The notes beneath the pieces are model-generated. The model did not search any database. It saw only the letters and a list, made by a program, of their open reading frames with translations, and was not told the DNA's origin. The position numbers and the translations under genes were made by a program. From Marchantia polymorpha subsp. ruderalis (lineage: Eukaryota; Streptophyta; Marchantiopsida; Marchantiales; Marchantiaceae), in NCBI GenBank assembly GCA_037833965.1, contig AP031351.1, positions 26,548,501-26,612,500 on the forward strand: a stretch of 64,000 nt of DNA, in the 5' to 3' direction. This document shows positions 37,051 to 48,855 of the stretch, piece after piece (position 1 is the first letter of the stretch; every line of letters starts with the position of its first letter).

Positions 37051-39156
37051 TCTTCCATTATTTAAAAGTTAATTTTTAAAAAAAATTAGCATAAAATAAA
37101 TTTCAAAATAAAATTAGCAGCAATTATTTTCTAAATCAATTTTTTAAATAAAGGTTAATATTTTTCAATTTAGAATGATTATAGTAACTGATTTGTCTGT
37201 AGTGCCTAGTTGACTCATAATATTCGGAAATAAATTAGGTTATAATTTTTATTTCTGACATTTCATAAAAAAAACTACCATAGATCAACTGGTTAATTTG
37301 AAGCTAGACTGAGGTTGTGTAAAGCATCGATTAAGGAAAAACTTAGTCTTTGATTTATTCAAATTCTGTTAGTAATGAGTGATCAAGAAAACAATAACAC
37401 TTAAATGTGATTGAACTTTAATGGTTATTTTTGAAAAATTATGATTAATTAAGTGATGTAAGGTATTTAATTCATGAAACAAATACTATATAACATGTTT
37501 TGAATCCACCGTTAGATTTCTTTTAGTACTTTATCGTTCTTAAGATAAACTAAAGTTGATGTCAATATTCTGATACTCTCATATACATGTTTGGTCATGA
37601 AGAGTTAATATGATAAGAGAGGATATGATACATTTCTTTTGTTACTCTTCTAGATCTACCTAAACATATACAATCAATGTGATTACATCAGTGAGATCTG
37701 TGAGGAGTTGGATGATGATTGTGGAGCTTATTATGGTCGTGGAAATGACCTACATGATACTATGCTACAAACGTCATCATATGCCACCCTGACTGCATGC
37801 AGAGATGAGCACTGGAGCTGAGACTTGCCAGGAGAAGAAGCGAGAACAATGACTAGATGAGAAAAACCGATCACATTTACATTATTTTCACATATTTGTA
37901 CTTCTCATTAAACATTCAGCACTCGATTGACTTGGGCACTACAATGCAGAGAAACGAGGTACGCTATTGCAATTGAAAGAAAGGTGTGTGTGTGAGAGAG
38001 AGAGAGTTATTGTTTGTCTAAATATCTACTTTGCATTTGCATTTAGGATTACTTGAATGCAGTCAACTTTAGACTATCCAAACTGGTAAAAGATAATCGA
38101 TTTGAGTTTCAAAAGCCTTTCCACGCTTTAATTCGTTCACTTGGTCTTCACTTACTTGGAATTTCATCATACCGTTATGGCCCTTGGGTGATTTTTCATG
38201 ACATTTTCTTTCCCATGCACCTCCTTTCTACTTCTATGATCGTAACAATAAAGTAAAAGCTTTGTCCATTCTCATTGACCATAGAATGGACTCCTTTTCC
38301 AAGTATTGATGAAACATCTAAATAATGAAGGGCTACAAACTAATTGATTTGGAATGGGGCGTTGCCTAAGAATCTCAAGAAGAAGAAAATGAAAAATGGA
38401 CGTTCCTACTCTAACGAACCTTGGACCAGCCGGCGGTTGTTGTTAACCCTAAACTCCCCAGTCCACAATACACTATCGAAAAATAGGATCTTTTTAGGTT
38501 ATAAACAGATTGCCACGTAGGACGAGAAAGTGAAAGCCCTTGCGAGCGAAGGCCACGGTGTCGACGAAGCGAGACACGTGAGCGACGAGCGAGGCCAGAT
38601 TTGGGCCGTAGTAGGCGTCGAAGCCGCGAACGGAATCGACGATGGCAGTCTAGTGCCAAACCAGGATCTCGCGGTGGATACACGGAGATAGACGGACGAC
38701 TGCGACGGCGACTGCGAAAGTGGGACCTCGGCACGAGGTTGCGAAAGCGGACTCACCACGTCGTGGTGATAGAACTGCAGTTCGGGACCCCTAGACTGGA
38801 CTGTGGACGACGAATGAAGGAGGCTACGAGGCGTCGAGTGTGCTCGAGGGCTGTCACGAATCGGGGGAGCACGAGGACGATCGATCGATGGGGATGAACG
38901 ACGAACAACGAGACCGGAGATGCGATCGTTGGAGCTGAAGAATATGGAGGGAGCTGGGACGGATGTTCTTTGATCGGCGAGGATTCGGATTCGGATTTCG
39001 CTGATGTTGGAGCTGGAGCGTGTGCCCGGCGTGAGGTGACGTGACCCGGCGAGCTGATTTGATGTGTTAGGGTTTGGCAAAAATTGCATGGCCTGGGGAA
39101 TTTCGACGCCGGGATAAGCGCACTTTGAAGCAGGACGATTTATCTGTGGGGAAAAC

Positions 39157-42100
39157 ATGGCTTCGTTGAGGGCGTCATCGAAGTGTCTTGCGAGGCATTT
39201 GAGACTGGATAGGCTAAGTGTGCAGGGTTTAAGCAGGAGTTTGTCTTCCTTCCCTCTGTCCTCATCAAGCTCGCGGGAATTTGTCACATTTTCTCTCAGC
39301 CAGCCTCAGGGCATCGATGAATCCGTTGATCTAGCTCATCGCATCGGAGAAATTAATCTTGGCGCTTTTACGTATGGAAGAAAGAATTTCAGTACCAGTG
39401 CTTCGGAGTCGCAGCCTCCGTCGGAATCCGAAGTCCCTGCCCCTCAACCCGCTGCAGGCTATAGCGCTGTATCATCTCCCCTCCGCAGTTACAGTCCCGT
39501 TCTCTCTGGATTCTCTGTTCTCCCTCATCCTGCAGCGGGCCTTCCTGCGGGTCTGAGCCCTCCCTCCAACGTTGGGAGCCTTAGCCTAGAATTTTTGGGA
39601 AGAGAAATGTCTAATCTCCTGTCTCTTGGTAAGCTCGAGGAAACCATTCGACTTTTTGAAGAATGGGTGAAGAGTCCGGGTCTCGATGGAAAGCCAAAGG
39701 TTCCTAACTTAATGGTTTACAATCTGTTGCTCCATGCCAAGTTGCGAATTGGAGCTGATCCAAGGAATCTGCTACAAGTGCTCAAGGAGATGGAGATGAG
39801 CGGTATAAATCCAAACTTGTTGACCTTCAACTTCCTGCTGCGGGCGATTTTTCGACATCGTGATTCGATAATGGCAGAGAAGATTATAGCGAGGCAAGTC
39901 ACCTTATGCTCTCCTCTCTACGAAATTCTGATATTAGCACAGTGACGGATCTCAGATGAGATGCGATCGTGTCAAATTGTGAAAATCGCCTCATGAGGAC
40001 AGATTTGATTACGTCGTTTGTGCTTACTGAGGGTGTCTCAAACTGATTTGCTCGATCATCAGATTGTTACATTCCAACTTCTGCTGCCTAACAAGCTGTT
40101 GATGAATTTTCACCAGAATGGAGCAACGTGGACCAGAAGCCCAGCCGGACGGCGACTCATACAACTTTGTAATTGTGCTCTGTGCCTTGGATCGAAGACT
40201 CGACGCCGGGTTGAAGCATTTGCAATCCATGTATAACAGGGGTTACGTGCCCAGCAAAACGACCTACAATGAGCTGTTACTCACTGCTACTCGATTGCAC
40301 CGCACTCGTGTTGCCGTATCACTACTGAAGGATTTGAAGGTAATTATCACTACCCCTGTTGTATTCTGATCAGCAGATTTCAGTTCAATGGCCAGATGAT
40401 ACTTTCTTGGTACTTTGTGATCAGCTGTATGTCCACTGACCAAATCAGCCGGATCACACGGAGCTTGAATTTCTTAAATTTTTTGTTGGTTATTGTGGTT
40501 TGCAGAAGTACAACGTCGCCCCTCAAGTTCAGAGCATCGCGGAATTGGCCGTTGCCGCAACCGAGGTTGATGACTCTGAGTGTGCACTCCTTGCCCTACG
40601 AGTTTTATCAGAATCAGAACTCAGCAAGTCGGTTAGAAATTTGACTATGGATGAAGGTGGCATTCACGCTATCCTTTCCTGTGCTGCTCGGGCTGCTGAT
40701 ATCGAATTGTCCACTGAAGCGTGGTCCATGCTTCGCGCCTCCTTTCGTGGGACTAAAACCCCTCGTCCTTCAAGCTATCATGCACGTATCCATGCTCTTG
40801 CCGCTGGAGGGGACTTCGATACAGCTTTCAGCACGCTGCATGAGATGCAAGAAGCCTACAACGATACTGAGTACGCCGCTGATACGAATATATTTTCTCC
40901 ATTCACCTCCTTGCGTCCTCTTGTACTAGCATGTACGCGAGGAGGAGCTGCAGCTCTAGATGCGGTGAGGCCGAGCTGACATTTCGCATTTTACGCTGTT
41001 TGTTATTACTTTGTTTGCGTACTACTGCGTGCCTAGTTGTTGATGAACTTGCGAAAGTGACTTCCAAGTCGTTGAAAGCTTGATGAGGTAATAGAATGCT
41101 TGGTATATCTGTTCCTCCTGCCATATTAATTGGAATGCATTGTTGCAAGCAGGCCTACTACAAACTTGCTGAAATGCACGCAGCAGGCAAGCCCGTGGCT
41201 CTAGCTGCCATCAATTGTGTGATTCAGGGATGCTCTAATATTTGGGACTACGACCGAGCTTATCAAACGTTTGAGGCTATTGGAACGACATTTGGACTAA
41301 TGCCTGATGTGCACTCCTGCAACGCCCTCTTGGATGTTTTTGGCAAGAATAGGAAGGTAAGCAGGAACATTACTCATCACTTTTTATCAGGTGTAATTGT
41401 GCAGATTGGCTTTTCTCGTCAGCGCATCTTAAGTGAGCTACTATGATTGAGTTTTGTCTTTCGTCTGGTCTAATCGAACATTGTTCTTGATTTTTGTGGT
41501 AAAGACGTCCGAGGTGCTGCAAATATATAGCTACATGGGTGAGATGGGAATTAGGCCAGATTCTCGAACATACAGCCTTATTATCGAGGCTCATGTTGTG
41601 AATCGTGACGTAAAGGCGGCTATGGAAAGCTTGGATGCTTTGGTGAGTAATCTGACCTCCTATCATCGTAACTGCAAATACTCCCATCATTTCGTAACTG
41701 GGCTAAGTTTGCACCAAGGGGGTTTTTCAGATTCCACGCTGTGGTTAATCCATCCATTCCGTTACTGATCTTATTATATTTTACGAAATATGTTATGCTT
41801 GGAAAGGACTCCCTCTGATGTTTCTTGCTTTGTGTCGCTGTCATGTGCACTGAAGTATTCTGTAAATATAGGGGGTCAATGGAGCTTTTTTCTACCCATA
41901 GATCTGCAATGCGGGAAGTAAATCACAATAAGAGTAACGAAAGGGAAAGAGTAACTTGAAGAATATTAAGCATGAACATGAAGCAGAATTAGGGCATTCA
42001 TGTGAGTAGCTCTTGTCAGTTTGTGTTAGCTGGCTGAGTATGGTCTCCATGTACAGGTCAACGCTGGCCACACACCTGCAAGAGATACCATGTCGAAGAT

Positions 42101-42230
42101 CCAGAGGCGCTGTGTAAAGGAAGGCGACGAGAACGGGGCTAGAGAAATAGATCGTTTGCTGAAGAAAATGGGATACCGAGATGGGGGGCTCAAAGCAACC
42201 AAGTGGCAACAAATCCTGCTGGTTTTGTAG
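39157..42230 (+). CDS. P-class pentatricopeptide repeat protein, organelle-targeted
   Basis: PPR proteins bind organellar RNA or act in organellar ribosomes. Six exons: 39157-39893, 40117-40339, 40506-40964, 41153-41356, 41505-41642, 42057-42230; phases agree and give 644 residues. The N-terminal 100 residues are Ser/Arg/Leu-rich with few acids (MASLRASSKCLARHLRL...), as in a mitochondrial or plastid presequence. PPR helices follow, for example VYNLLLHAKL, LLTFNFLLRAIF, DSYNFVIVLCAL, TTYNELLLTATR, HSCNALLDVFGK, RTYSLIIEAHVVNRD. No E or DYW domain is present. The C-terminal half resembles, from memory, Arabidopsis At1g26460 (mitochondrial); this is tentative. Six exons are many for a PPR gene. 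The first intron (39894-40116) has a GC donor (AG|GCAAGT); using the nearest GT instead would insert residues inside a PPR helix or break phase. Confidence 0.9.
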
Positions 42231-42646
42231 GTTTCAACCCCTTCTTTCATCTGTATAGATTCAGATGATTTTAACCCAACTTATTATCACAAAGATACGG
42301 ATGCAGAACTCTCCCTGGCCCTGTGCGGATCTGCAAGGCCTCAATTCGGGAAGTTCTGAGATGAGATTCCTCAAGATTTTTTGATAGTGGACCTGAATGA
42401 CTCGTAGTTTTGTAGAGAATCAGGATGAGTCTCCAGATATGGGAGTGTCGCAAAGAACATAGAGACCGATTTGCGGATCTCAAGTTTATCCTTGCATCAA
42501 ACCTTATGTTGTGTCAGTTGCAAGAACTAGCACGGCCTCTAGGAAATTACCACCGTGATGAAAGAAGTCCCGATGGGTTGTTCAAAGCTTCCCACAATCT
42601 GGAGCATTTCCTACCTCGTTCGGCCCAAAATGTGGAAATTTGAGAT
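42231..42646. other. PPR 3' flank
   Basis: Presumed 3' UTR of the PPR gene. A frame at 42260-42360 (DSDDFNPTYYHK...) looks protein-like but could not be joined to the PPR gene by a canonical intron of normal size. The frame 42425-42643 is open up to a TGA directly before the ATG at 42647. Confidence 0.4.
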
Positions 42647-44188
42647 ATGGCCAAAAGTTTATCAACAGCGGACACAACCTCTCATTGTTTGTCCATCACC
42701 TTTGAACTGGCTAAATCAGCCGAAAGTTGGCTCGACTTGTTGGCTATGGTAATGCATGAAATTTGGATAGGACTTAGTGGCTTATCGTCGTCCTTGGTTG
42801 CCAGCCACAGATGGATGACAATATGCAGAAATATGTTGGTGATTGTCTACATACGCTATTCATCGTATGACAGTAGGTGAAGGCTCTTGACTTAGGTTGT
42901 CATGCCGATGGCAGAAGCTGTCTGTTGGACGGGCATGAGACATATTACTGTACGAACATGAACGGCCGGCTATGAAGGTTCATGGTACATAGAATTCCAT
43001 TGGCAGAACATCTTATAACGAACCATAAGAGAACGAATGATAAGTTTGCTTGATAGATTTCAGTGCCTGTATACCAGAGTCCAGGGTTTAGCGAAAAGAA
43101 TCCCCGGGTCCAGGCCTGGAAAGGGACGCTCGGGAGTCTCAATGTTAGTTCGATGGCTGTCCAGGCAGTGCTCATGTAGTTGTCTCGTTCTGCGGCACTC
43201 TTTTTTCGAAAGCTGTAGAGCACGGGATGCTACCTGGCCTCATCTGGGGTAGCCAGATTGCGTGAAATGCTAAAGTTCTCGATGAGCGACATTTCTATTG
43301 GTCCTTTCCAGCCTTGAGCAAAGGCAAAATTCTGTGTACAGAACCAGGAGCAGAATCAGTAAATTTTCGAAACCTCGTCACATGTGAGTGAAACCTACTG
43401 ATCACACACTGTTTTTCGTCCGACACTATCCGGAAAGACTAGACGTTGCTTTCTAATCGGTCCGGTATGTACCTTGCGGTGAACTCAGAAGGTACAAGCC
43501 CATATCTATGACCTTATTCGAAAATCAAGGCTGTTTGTTGAACTTTCCAAATCCAGAGTATTCATAATGCCGGCGACCCCAACTTTGAAAGACATTCTTC
43601 ATCCGATGTACATGTAGCACTGCGAGCACTCACAGGCGGTAAAGAAGCAAAGCACTGCGATGTAGTGTCGTATGAGAAGGTAGTGGAGAAAATCATTCTG
43701 TGGACTTCTTTAATATACTGCCCCCATAAGTTTGAGCTCATGAGAGTATTTAGTTTTATGGTTCCAACCAAATCTTATGATTCATTCTTCCTTCAACTAC
43801 TAGGGTGTTTCTGGTGCCATCAGCTGATCAAGGTGCATCTGGGTGGATTCCAAAAGACCAGTCGAAAACAGAGCGCTCGTGTAGACATGGCCATACATTG
43901 GAATTCTTAAATGTATGACACCGTTTTTGTCATGAAAGACCTACTTCCGAGAGCTTGGCTTCCAGCGAAAAAGCTTTGTTCTGCTTTCACAAATTTTGAA
44001 GGTCTTCATGTCATCTTCATTATGATGGTAGATCTTCATCCAATAATATGACTAATAATAAGGTTTGGGTTTCTAAGTATCTTTTATTTTGGCAGATAGA
44101 TCCAGACAAGAGGAAAAATGCAAGTGCAGTCGCGATTCAAGATACCCCATCAATCTTGTCAGAAAAGCAGAATGAACACCAGCCTTAA
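42647..44188 (+). CDS. Unassigned chain of exon-like frames (possible gene or decayed gene)
   Basis: Phase-consistent pieces were found but not a complete gene. 42647-42748 (MAKSLSTADTTSHC..., phase 0), 42877-42949 (VKALDLGCHADGRS..., phase 1) and 43064-43143 (PVYQSPGFSEKNPRV..., phase 0) join in order. A second consistent run is 43489-43607 (KVQAHIYDLIRKSRLFVEL..., phase 2), 43804-43912 (VFLVPSADQGASGW..., phase 0) and 44096-44188 (IDPDKRKNASAV..., stop TAA). The part between 43144 and 43488 has several competing open frames and I could not choose. Donors and acceptors are mostly canonical. The product is not recognised. It could also be a pseudogene, since frames are interrupted by TGA or TAG at several points. 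Confidence 0.3.
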
Positions 44189-45489
44189 GAATGACAATTT
44201 GTGATCAGGGCAATTAACAGTATGGTTAACGATTTTTCTCACATCCCTTGTACCGAAGACCTCACCAGTACAGTACAAACCCATAAATATCTCAGCAGGC
44301 TATTCCGTACAGCAAGAGTTCGATGAAGGTATTCTATTACAAAACTTTCTGGATCCTCTGAGTTCTCGAACAAAAGGGTGCTGTTTGCACATTAAATTGG
44401 CGAACACAAATTCAACGTCAGAATGGTTTCCCGTGGAGCACATGGGTTCACATAGCAGGAAGGGTTGGAACCTCCATGCACTCACTGACCACGGATCTGT
44501 TGTAAACGAGGAGTCGTGTGCGCATTGAAGACGTTGAAAAGAGCAGCGACGGGGAGAGAGATGTTGGTGTAAAGTGACCGGCGGCAACAAATTTCCGAAG
44601 CGGGAGCGGGTCACGAAGGCAAATGAAGGGGAAAGGGCGCGGTCTGAGTCACTGACCAGCTCAGCATCTCATCTCCAAGTGGTATTGGGTGGATGAACCC
44701 TGTCTCAGCCTCAGTGTACGGTTAACCAATCACGACACATCACTCCGACGAGTATGACGAGGACAGAACTGGACGGACTCGGGTGAACCGCTAAGGGGAA
44801 GGGGCTGGTCTCCAAAGGTCGGCCATCATCAAATGTAGATCTGCCTCTAGATCTAGAGCCATGGACAAATGTAGAGAAACCCCTCCGCTCGTATTTGAAA
44901 TCCGAAATTTCGTTGTGTTTCCGGTCAAAGTAGACGGCGCTGGCCTCCCAGCGTATACAGAGGGCGTACGGCTATGTGCGGGCTGTCTCGAGGGTCGAGA
45001 TGCCACTAAATAAGAATGGTGGAAGGTGACAACTCGACGACGACGACGAGAGGGGCTTTGAAATGTCCGCTGCGCATGAGGAGGTCTCCACGTGTGTGGC
45101 GGACTCGACAGCACAGCCTCGCAGTGTCCGCCGCGGAGCCAGCCGCTAAAGGTTTAGCGGCTCCAACAACGACGGACAGTGTTCCTCATTCTGAGGGTCG
45201 CCCGGCCCCGCGCCATTTCAGCAGAGCAGAGCAGAGGAGCGTAGCGCAGCGCAGCAGCGCAGGCGGACGAGTCGAGTCGATCGAGCTCCTCCTGCTCCTC
45301 CTCCTCCTCCTTCTCCCTCTCCTTCTTCCGCTCCGGGCGCATTCCTTGCTTCACTTCGCCCGCGCCTTCCTTGCCTCTCATTGATAGAAGACGAGCGAGG
45401 CATCGTCGCATCACCTGCTGCTGCTGCTGCTGCTGCTTCCGCTGCTGCTTCCGCTGCTCGCGAGTTTCGTAAACTCTCGTTGATCCGAG
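44189..45489. other. Upstream region and CT-rich leader of KAS I
   Basis: No gene was recognised. From about 45.2 kb there are CAGAG- and GCAGC-type repeats, then a CTCCTC/CT-rich stretch around 45285-45330 and a CTG run around 45416-45436, typical of a plant 5' leader. A 262-base stretch before that has scattered short frames only. Confidence 0.5.
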
Positions 45490-45798
45490 GTGAGGGCGCT
45501 GGATAAGTATGGCATGTCAGGTTTTCTTGTCGATGGGGGAGGGTGGTCTTGTGCGGCCAGACATTGTGGAGGATCCAGGCCTTTGCGGCTCTGCCAGTGT
45601 CCTGGGATGGGGCAGATTGGATCACTAGTACGGGAGTTGGCGTGGGGCAATGAGAGTAGGAGGATGAGTAAGAGGGCTGGTTGTGAGGGGCAACATGAAT
45701 CCGTGGTTTTGGATTTCGAGGGTGTGAGTGTTTTCTCTGATGGTAGAGCTTGGTTCTGATTGGGGATCATTCTGGGTACTATTTTTTGGTTGTTGTAG
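45490..45798 (+). other. Probable 5' UTR intron of KAS I
   Basis: CGAG|GTGAGG at 45490 is a strong donor, and a T-rich stretch ends in TTGTTGTAG at 45798. It separates the CT-rich leader from the short exon that carries the ATG at 45861. Leader introns next to the start are common in highly expressed plant housekeeping genes. Inferred from consensus only. Confidence 0.55.
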
Positions 45799-45860
45799 AA
45801 GTACAGATTGTCGACTCGCTGCGGCTGCCTGAGATCAAATTTTTGAAGTAGGAGGGAGCC

Positions 45861-48855
45861 ATGGCAGCTGCAAGTGCCGTGGTCGGAGCTACATTTCAGG
45901 GACTCAGAGCAGTCGATGCTCCTGCGGTGTCCGAGGTTTCTCGTTTGAGAGCGAGCAATGTGTCCACTTCTTCTGCGCAGCTCCGATTTGGTACGCCACG
46001 CTGATCGTGTTTGTGACGCATGCATGTCGAGTCTGATGTCGAGCTTTCGAGTGCATTCTTCTAACTCGAACAATGCATCATCTCGGGTGTTTTTCGCGCA
46101 CGTCTTTTTCCTGCTGGGTCACCAAGACATCGAGTTATGTACACATGAATCTTGTCGTTCGTTCTCATTTCTTATTCTTATTCTTATTCTGCAATTTTCG
46201 GGTCTGTACCTCCGAAACTAGTGAAACTCAATGCCCCTTATTTGCAACTCCCGAGAAAGCGCCAACTGTGAGTGATGCATTGGAACGGGAATGCTCTTTA
46301 TCTGGACCTGGCTGTCCTGTTACCAAAGGTAGTGTTTTACAAGGCAATGTGGTGAGTTCTTTGGTGGAATCGGAGGTTAACGTAAAACTGCGTTGGCTGC
46401 CATGTATGTTAGTGAGTGGTCCGGAGATACTCTGTTCTTTACGTTCCCTCGTTCTCTTGATCAGGAGCCAGGAGAGCTGGAGCAAGGGCAATGGCAGCAA
46501 CAGTCACCGCACCCAAGAGAGAGACAGACCCGAAGAAGAGAGTGGTGATCACAGGCATGGGCGTCGTCTCAGTCTTCGGAAATGACGTCGATGTCTTTTA
46601 CGACAAACTCCTGGAAGGGCAGAGCGGAATTTCTCTCATCGATAGATTCGACGCTTCCAGCTTCCCTACCAAATTTGGTGGTCAAATTCGCGGATTCAGT
46701 TCACAAGGCTACATTGATGGCAAGAATGACCGACGATTGGACGACTGTCTTAGATATTGTTTGGTCAGTGGACAGAAGGCATTGGAGCACGCGGGTTTGG
46801 GTGGAGAGAACTTGAACCAGGTACATTACACTGCTATTACATATGGATATTGTCCTGCACTCCTATGTAAACTCCTCCATCTGTACCTTAAGCTTTACTA
46901 ATATTTATCGGTGTTGCTATGTAGGTTGACAAACAACGAGTTGGCGTTTTGGTTGGAACTGGTATGGGTGGATTGTCTGTCTTCTCTGACGGAGTTCAAG
47001 CTCTTATTGAGAAGGGTTACAAGAGAATTACACCATTTTTCATTCCCTACGCCATCACCAACATGGCGTCTGCTCTTCTGGCTATCGAATTGGGTTTAAT
47101 GGGGCCGAATTACTCCATCTCCACCGCGTGTGCTACCTCCAACTACTGTTTCTATGCTGCTGCCAACCACATTCGAAGGGGCGAGGCTGATATCATGGTC
47201 GCCGGCGGTACAGAAGCGGCGATCATTCCTGTTGGATTGGGTGGCTTCGTTGCATGTCGTGCTCTGTCTACAAGGAATGATGATCCTCAAACCGCATCCA
47301 GGCCCTGGGACAAGGACCGTGAAGGCTTTGTTATGGGAGAGGGTGCTGGTGTATTGGTAAGCTCCTTGCAAACGACATCCTGCACGTCTTTTATACTGGT
47401 TGGCGGAAAGTTGTGGAGTTGTGGTCGGGTGCAGTTACTAACAGTATTCGAAATTGGATACAAAAGACTCCTCCAAGGTCTTTTCTAATATTGTCAATAC
47501 AAGCTGAGGGAGCTCATATTCTTCTTCGTGTGTCCCACAGAGATGTACGACGTAAAGCTTGAGGCAGACTTTGTCGCTAGTAACCAATGTCAATCGCTCT
47601 GTGTTTAGGTTATGGAAAGTCTGGAGCATGCTTTGAAAAGAGGAGCACCGATCCTTGCAGAGTATCTTGGAGGTGCTGTAAACTGTGACGCATACCATAT
47701 GACTGACCCTCGTGCGGATGGGCTTGGTGTTTCGTCTTGTATTGAGAGAAGTCTTGAAGATGCCGGTGTATCGCCAGAGGAGGTAAGAGAACTGAAAATC
47801 GTCTCTTCATCCGATTGAAATTTGTTATTTTATATCATATTGCGTACGTTATTATCGTTGGACACCAACTATTTGTTGACCACCTTTGTGAATCTAATTT
47901 TGCACCTCAGGTCAACTACATTAACGCCCATGCTACGTCCACAATAGTTGGGGACTTGGCAGAAGTTAACGCCTTGAAGAAAGTCTTCAAGGATAGCTCA
48001 GAAATCAAGATGAACGCCACAAAGGTAAGCAGGTCACGTATCTTGCTCCCGGGGAGCATGCTTATGTATATCTTAAGTTAGACCTTATGGCTTGGATTGT
48101 TTGTACACGTCCCTAAATTTGGCTTGAAGCAAGCTTCGACAAGAATAATTATGAATGATCCTTCATTGGAGGAGTCTCTTTTTGTTACATAGTAACGAAC
48201 CTGCAATTTTTTGCAAATGCAGTCTATGATTGGGCACTGTTTGGGTGCCGCCGGAGGACTTGAAGCTATTGCTACCATTAAAGCGATCAACACTGGCTGG
48301 TTGCATCCCACCATCAATCAATTCGTAAGTAGTTGAATATGCTCTTCTCTTTGATAGGCTTGTTTTCCCTCATTCGTTACTCGAGTTGAATGCCTGCGCG
48401 TTTGAGCCCCACTAATCAGATTACTGAGGAATTCTTTATGCTAATTCAACAGAACCCCGAACCGGCTGTTACTTTCGATACCGTTGCAAATGTGAAGAAA
48501 CAACACGAGATTAACGTTGGTAAGTCTCTTACTTCAAATGAGAGACCGACTAGACGAGTCAACGGTAGCTGATGCCTGAACTGTTTATTGCATATCCTTG
48601 TTGTGGATTTTATGATCTACAAAGAGTTACATAGGAATAATGTATGTGTTCCGAGATTTTTTGTGGAGGAGTGGACCTGCGGTTGTAAGATTTTAGACAT
48701 CTCATGATACGGCTTCGGAATGCCTGTATGCGCTGTATAATCGCGGATTGAAACTAATAGACATTCTCGAATTGGGATATGTTGCAGGTATTTCCAACTC
48801 GTTCGGGTTTGGAGGTCATAACTCGTGTGTTGTTTTCGGGCCTTACAAGGGATGA
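45861..48855 (+). CDS. KAS1: 3-oxoacyl-[acyl-carrier-protein] synthase I, plastid precursor
   Basis: KAS I condenses malonyl-ACP with acyl-ACP during C4 to C16 elongation of fatty acids in the plastid. Eight exons: 45861-45990, 46465-46820, 46925-47356, 47609-47782, 47911-48024, 48223-48324, 48453-48519, 48788-48855; phases agree and give 480 residues, close to the usual plant KAS I length. A Ser/Ala/Arg-rich transit peptide precedes [18 protein letters not shown]. The Cys-His-His triad of the thiolase fold is intact: C231 in STACATS, H371 in [10 protein letters not shown] and H407 in [12 protein letters not shown], with K402 just before. The C terminus [10 protein letters not shown] is complete. 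Close similarity to Arabidopsis KAS1 ([31 protein letters not shown]) favours KAS I over KAS II. Confidence 0.97.

Larger units (their letters stand above)
33688..39156. other. Intergenic region, strongly AT-rich from about 34.7 to 38.4 kb
   Basis: 33.7-34.65 kb is the ATG10 upstream region. A 174-codon frame at 34109-34633 lacks an ATG start and any recognisable motif. From about 34.7 to 38.4 kb the sequence is AT-rich with homopolymer runs, two perfect hairpins (36926-36970, 37021-37050) and no long frame; it may be decayed mobile DNA but no LTR, transposase or reverse transcriptase was recognised. 38.5-39.1 kb is GC-richer promoter/leader of the PPR gene; a 262-codon minus frame there (38499-39287) looks like low-complexity antisense. 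Confidence 0.6.

Noticed and set aside
38499..39287. 262-codon minus-strand frame opposite the PPR start
   Set aside because: Low-complexity Ser/Arg/Pro-rich sequence, overlaps the PPR first exon and promoter, no motif and no splice structure; overlapping frames there are equally open.
42222..42258. A 37-base intron extending the PPR C terminus into DSDDFNPTYY...
   Set aside because: Too short for a plant intron and the phases do not match that frame; the TAG at 42228-42230 was kept as the stop.
45411..46073. 220-codon minus-strand frame upstream of KAS I
   Set aside because: Antisense to the CT-rich leader and first exon; its Ser run comes from the CTG repeat.
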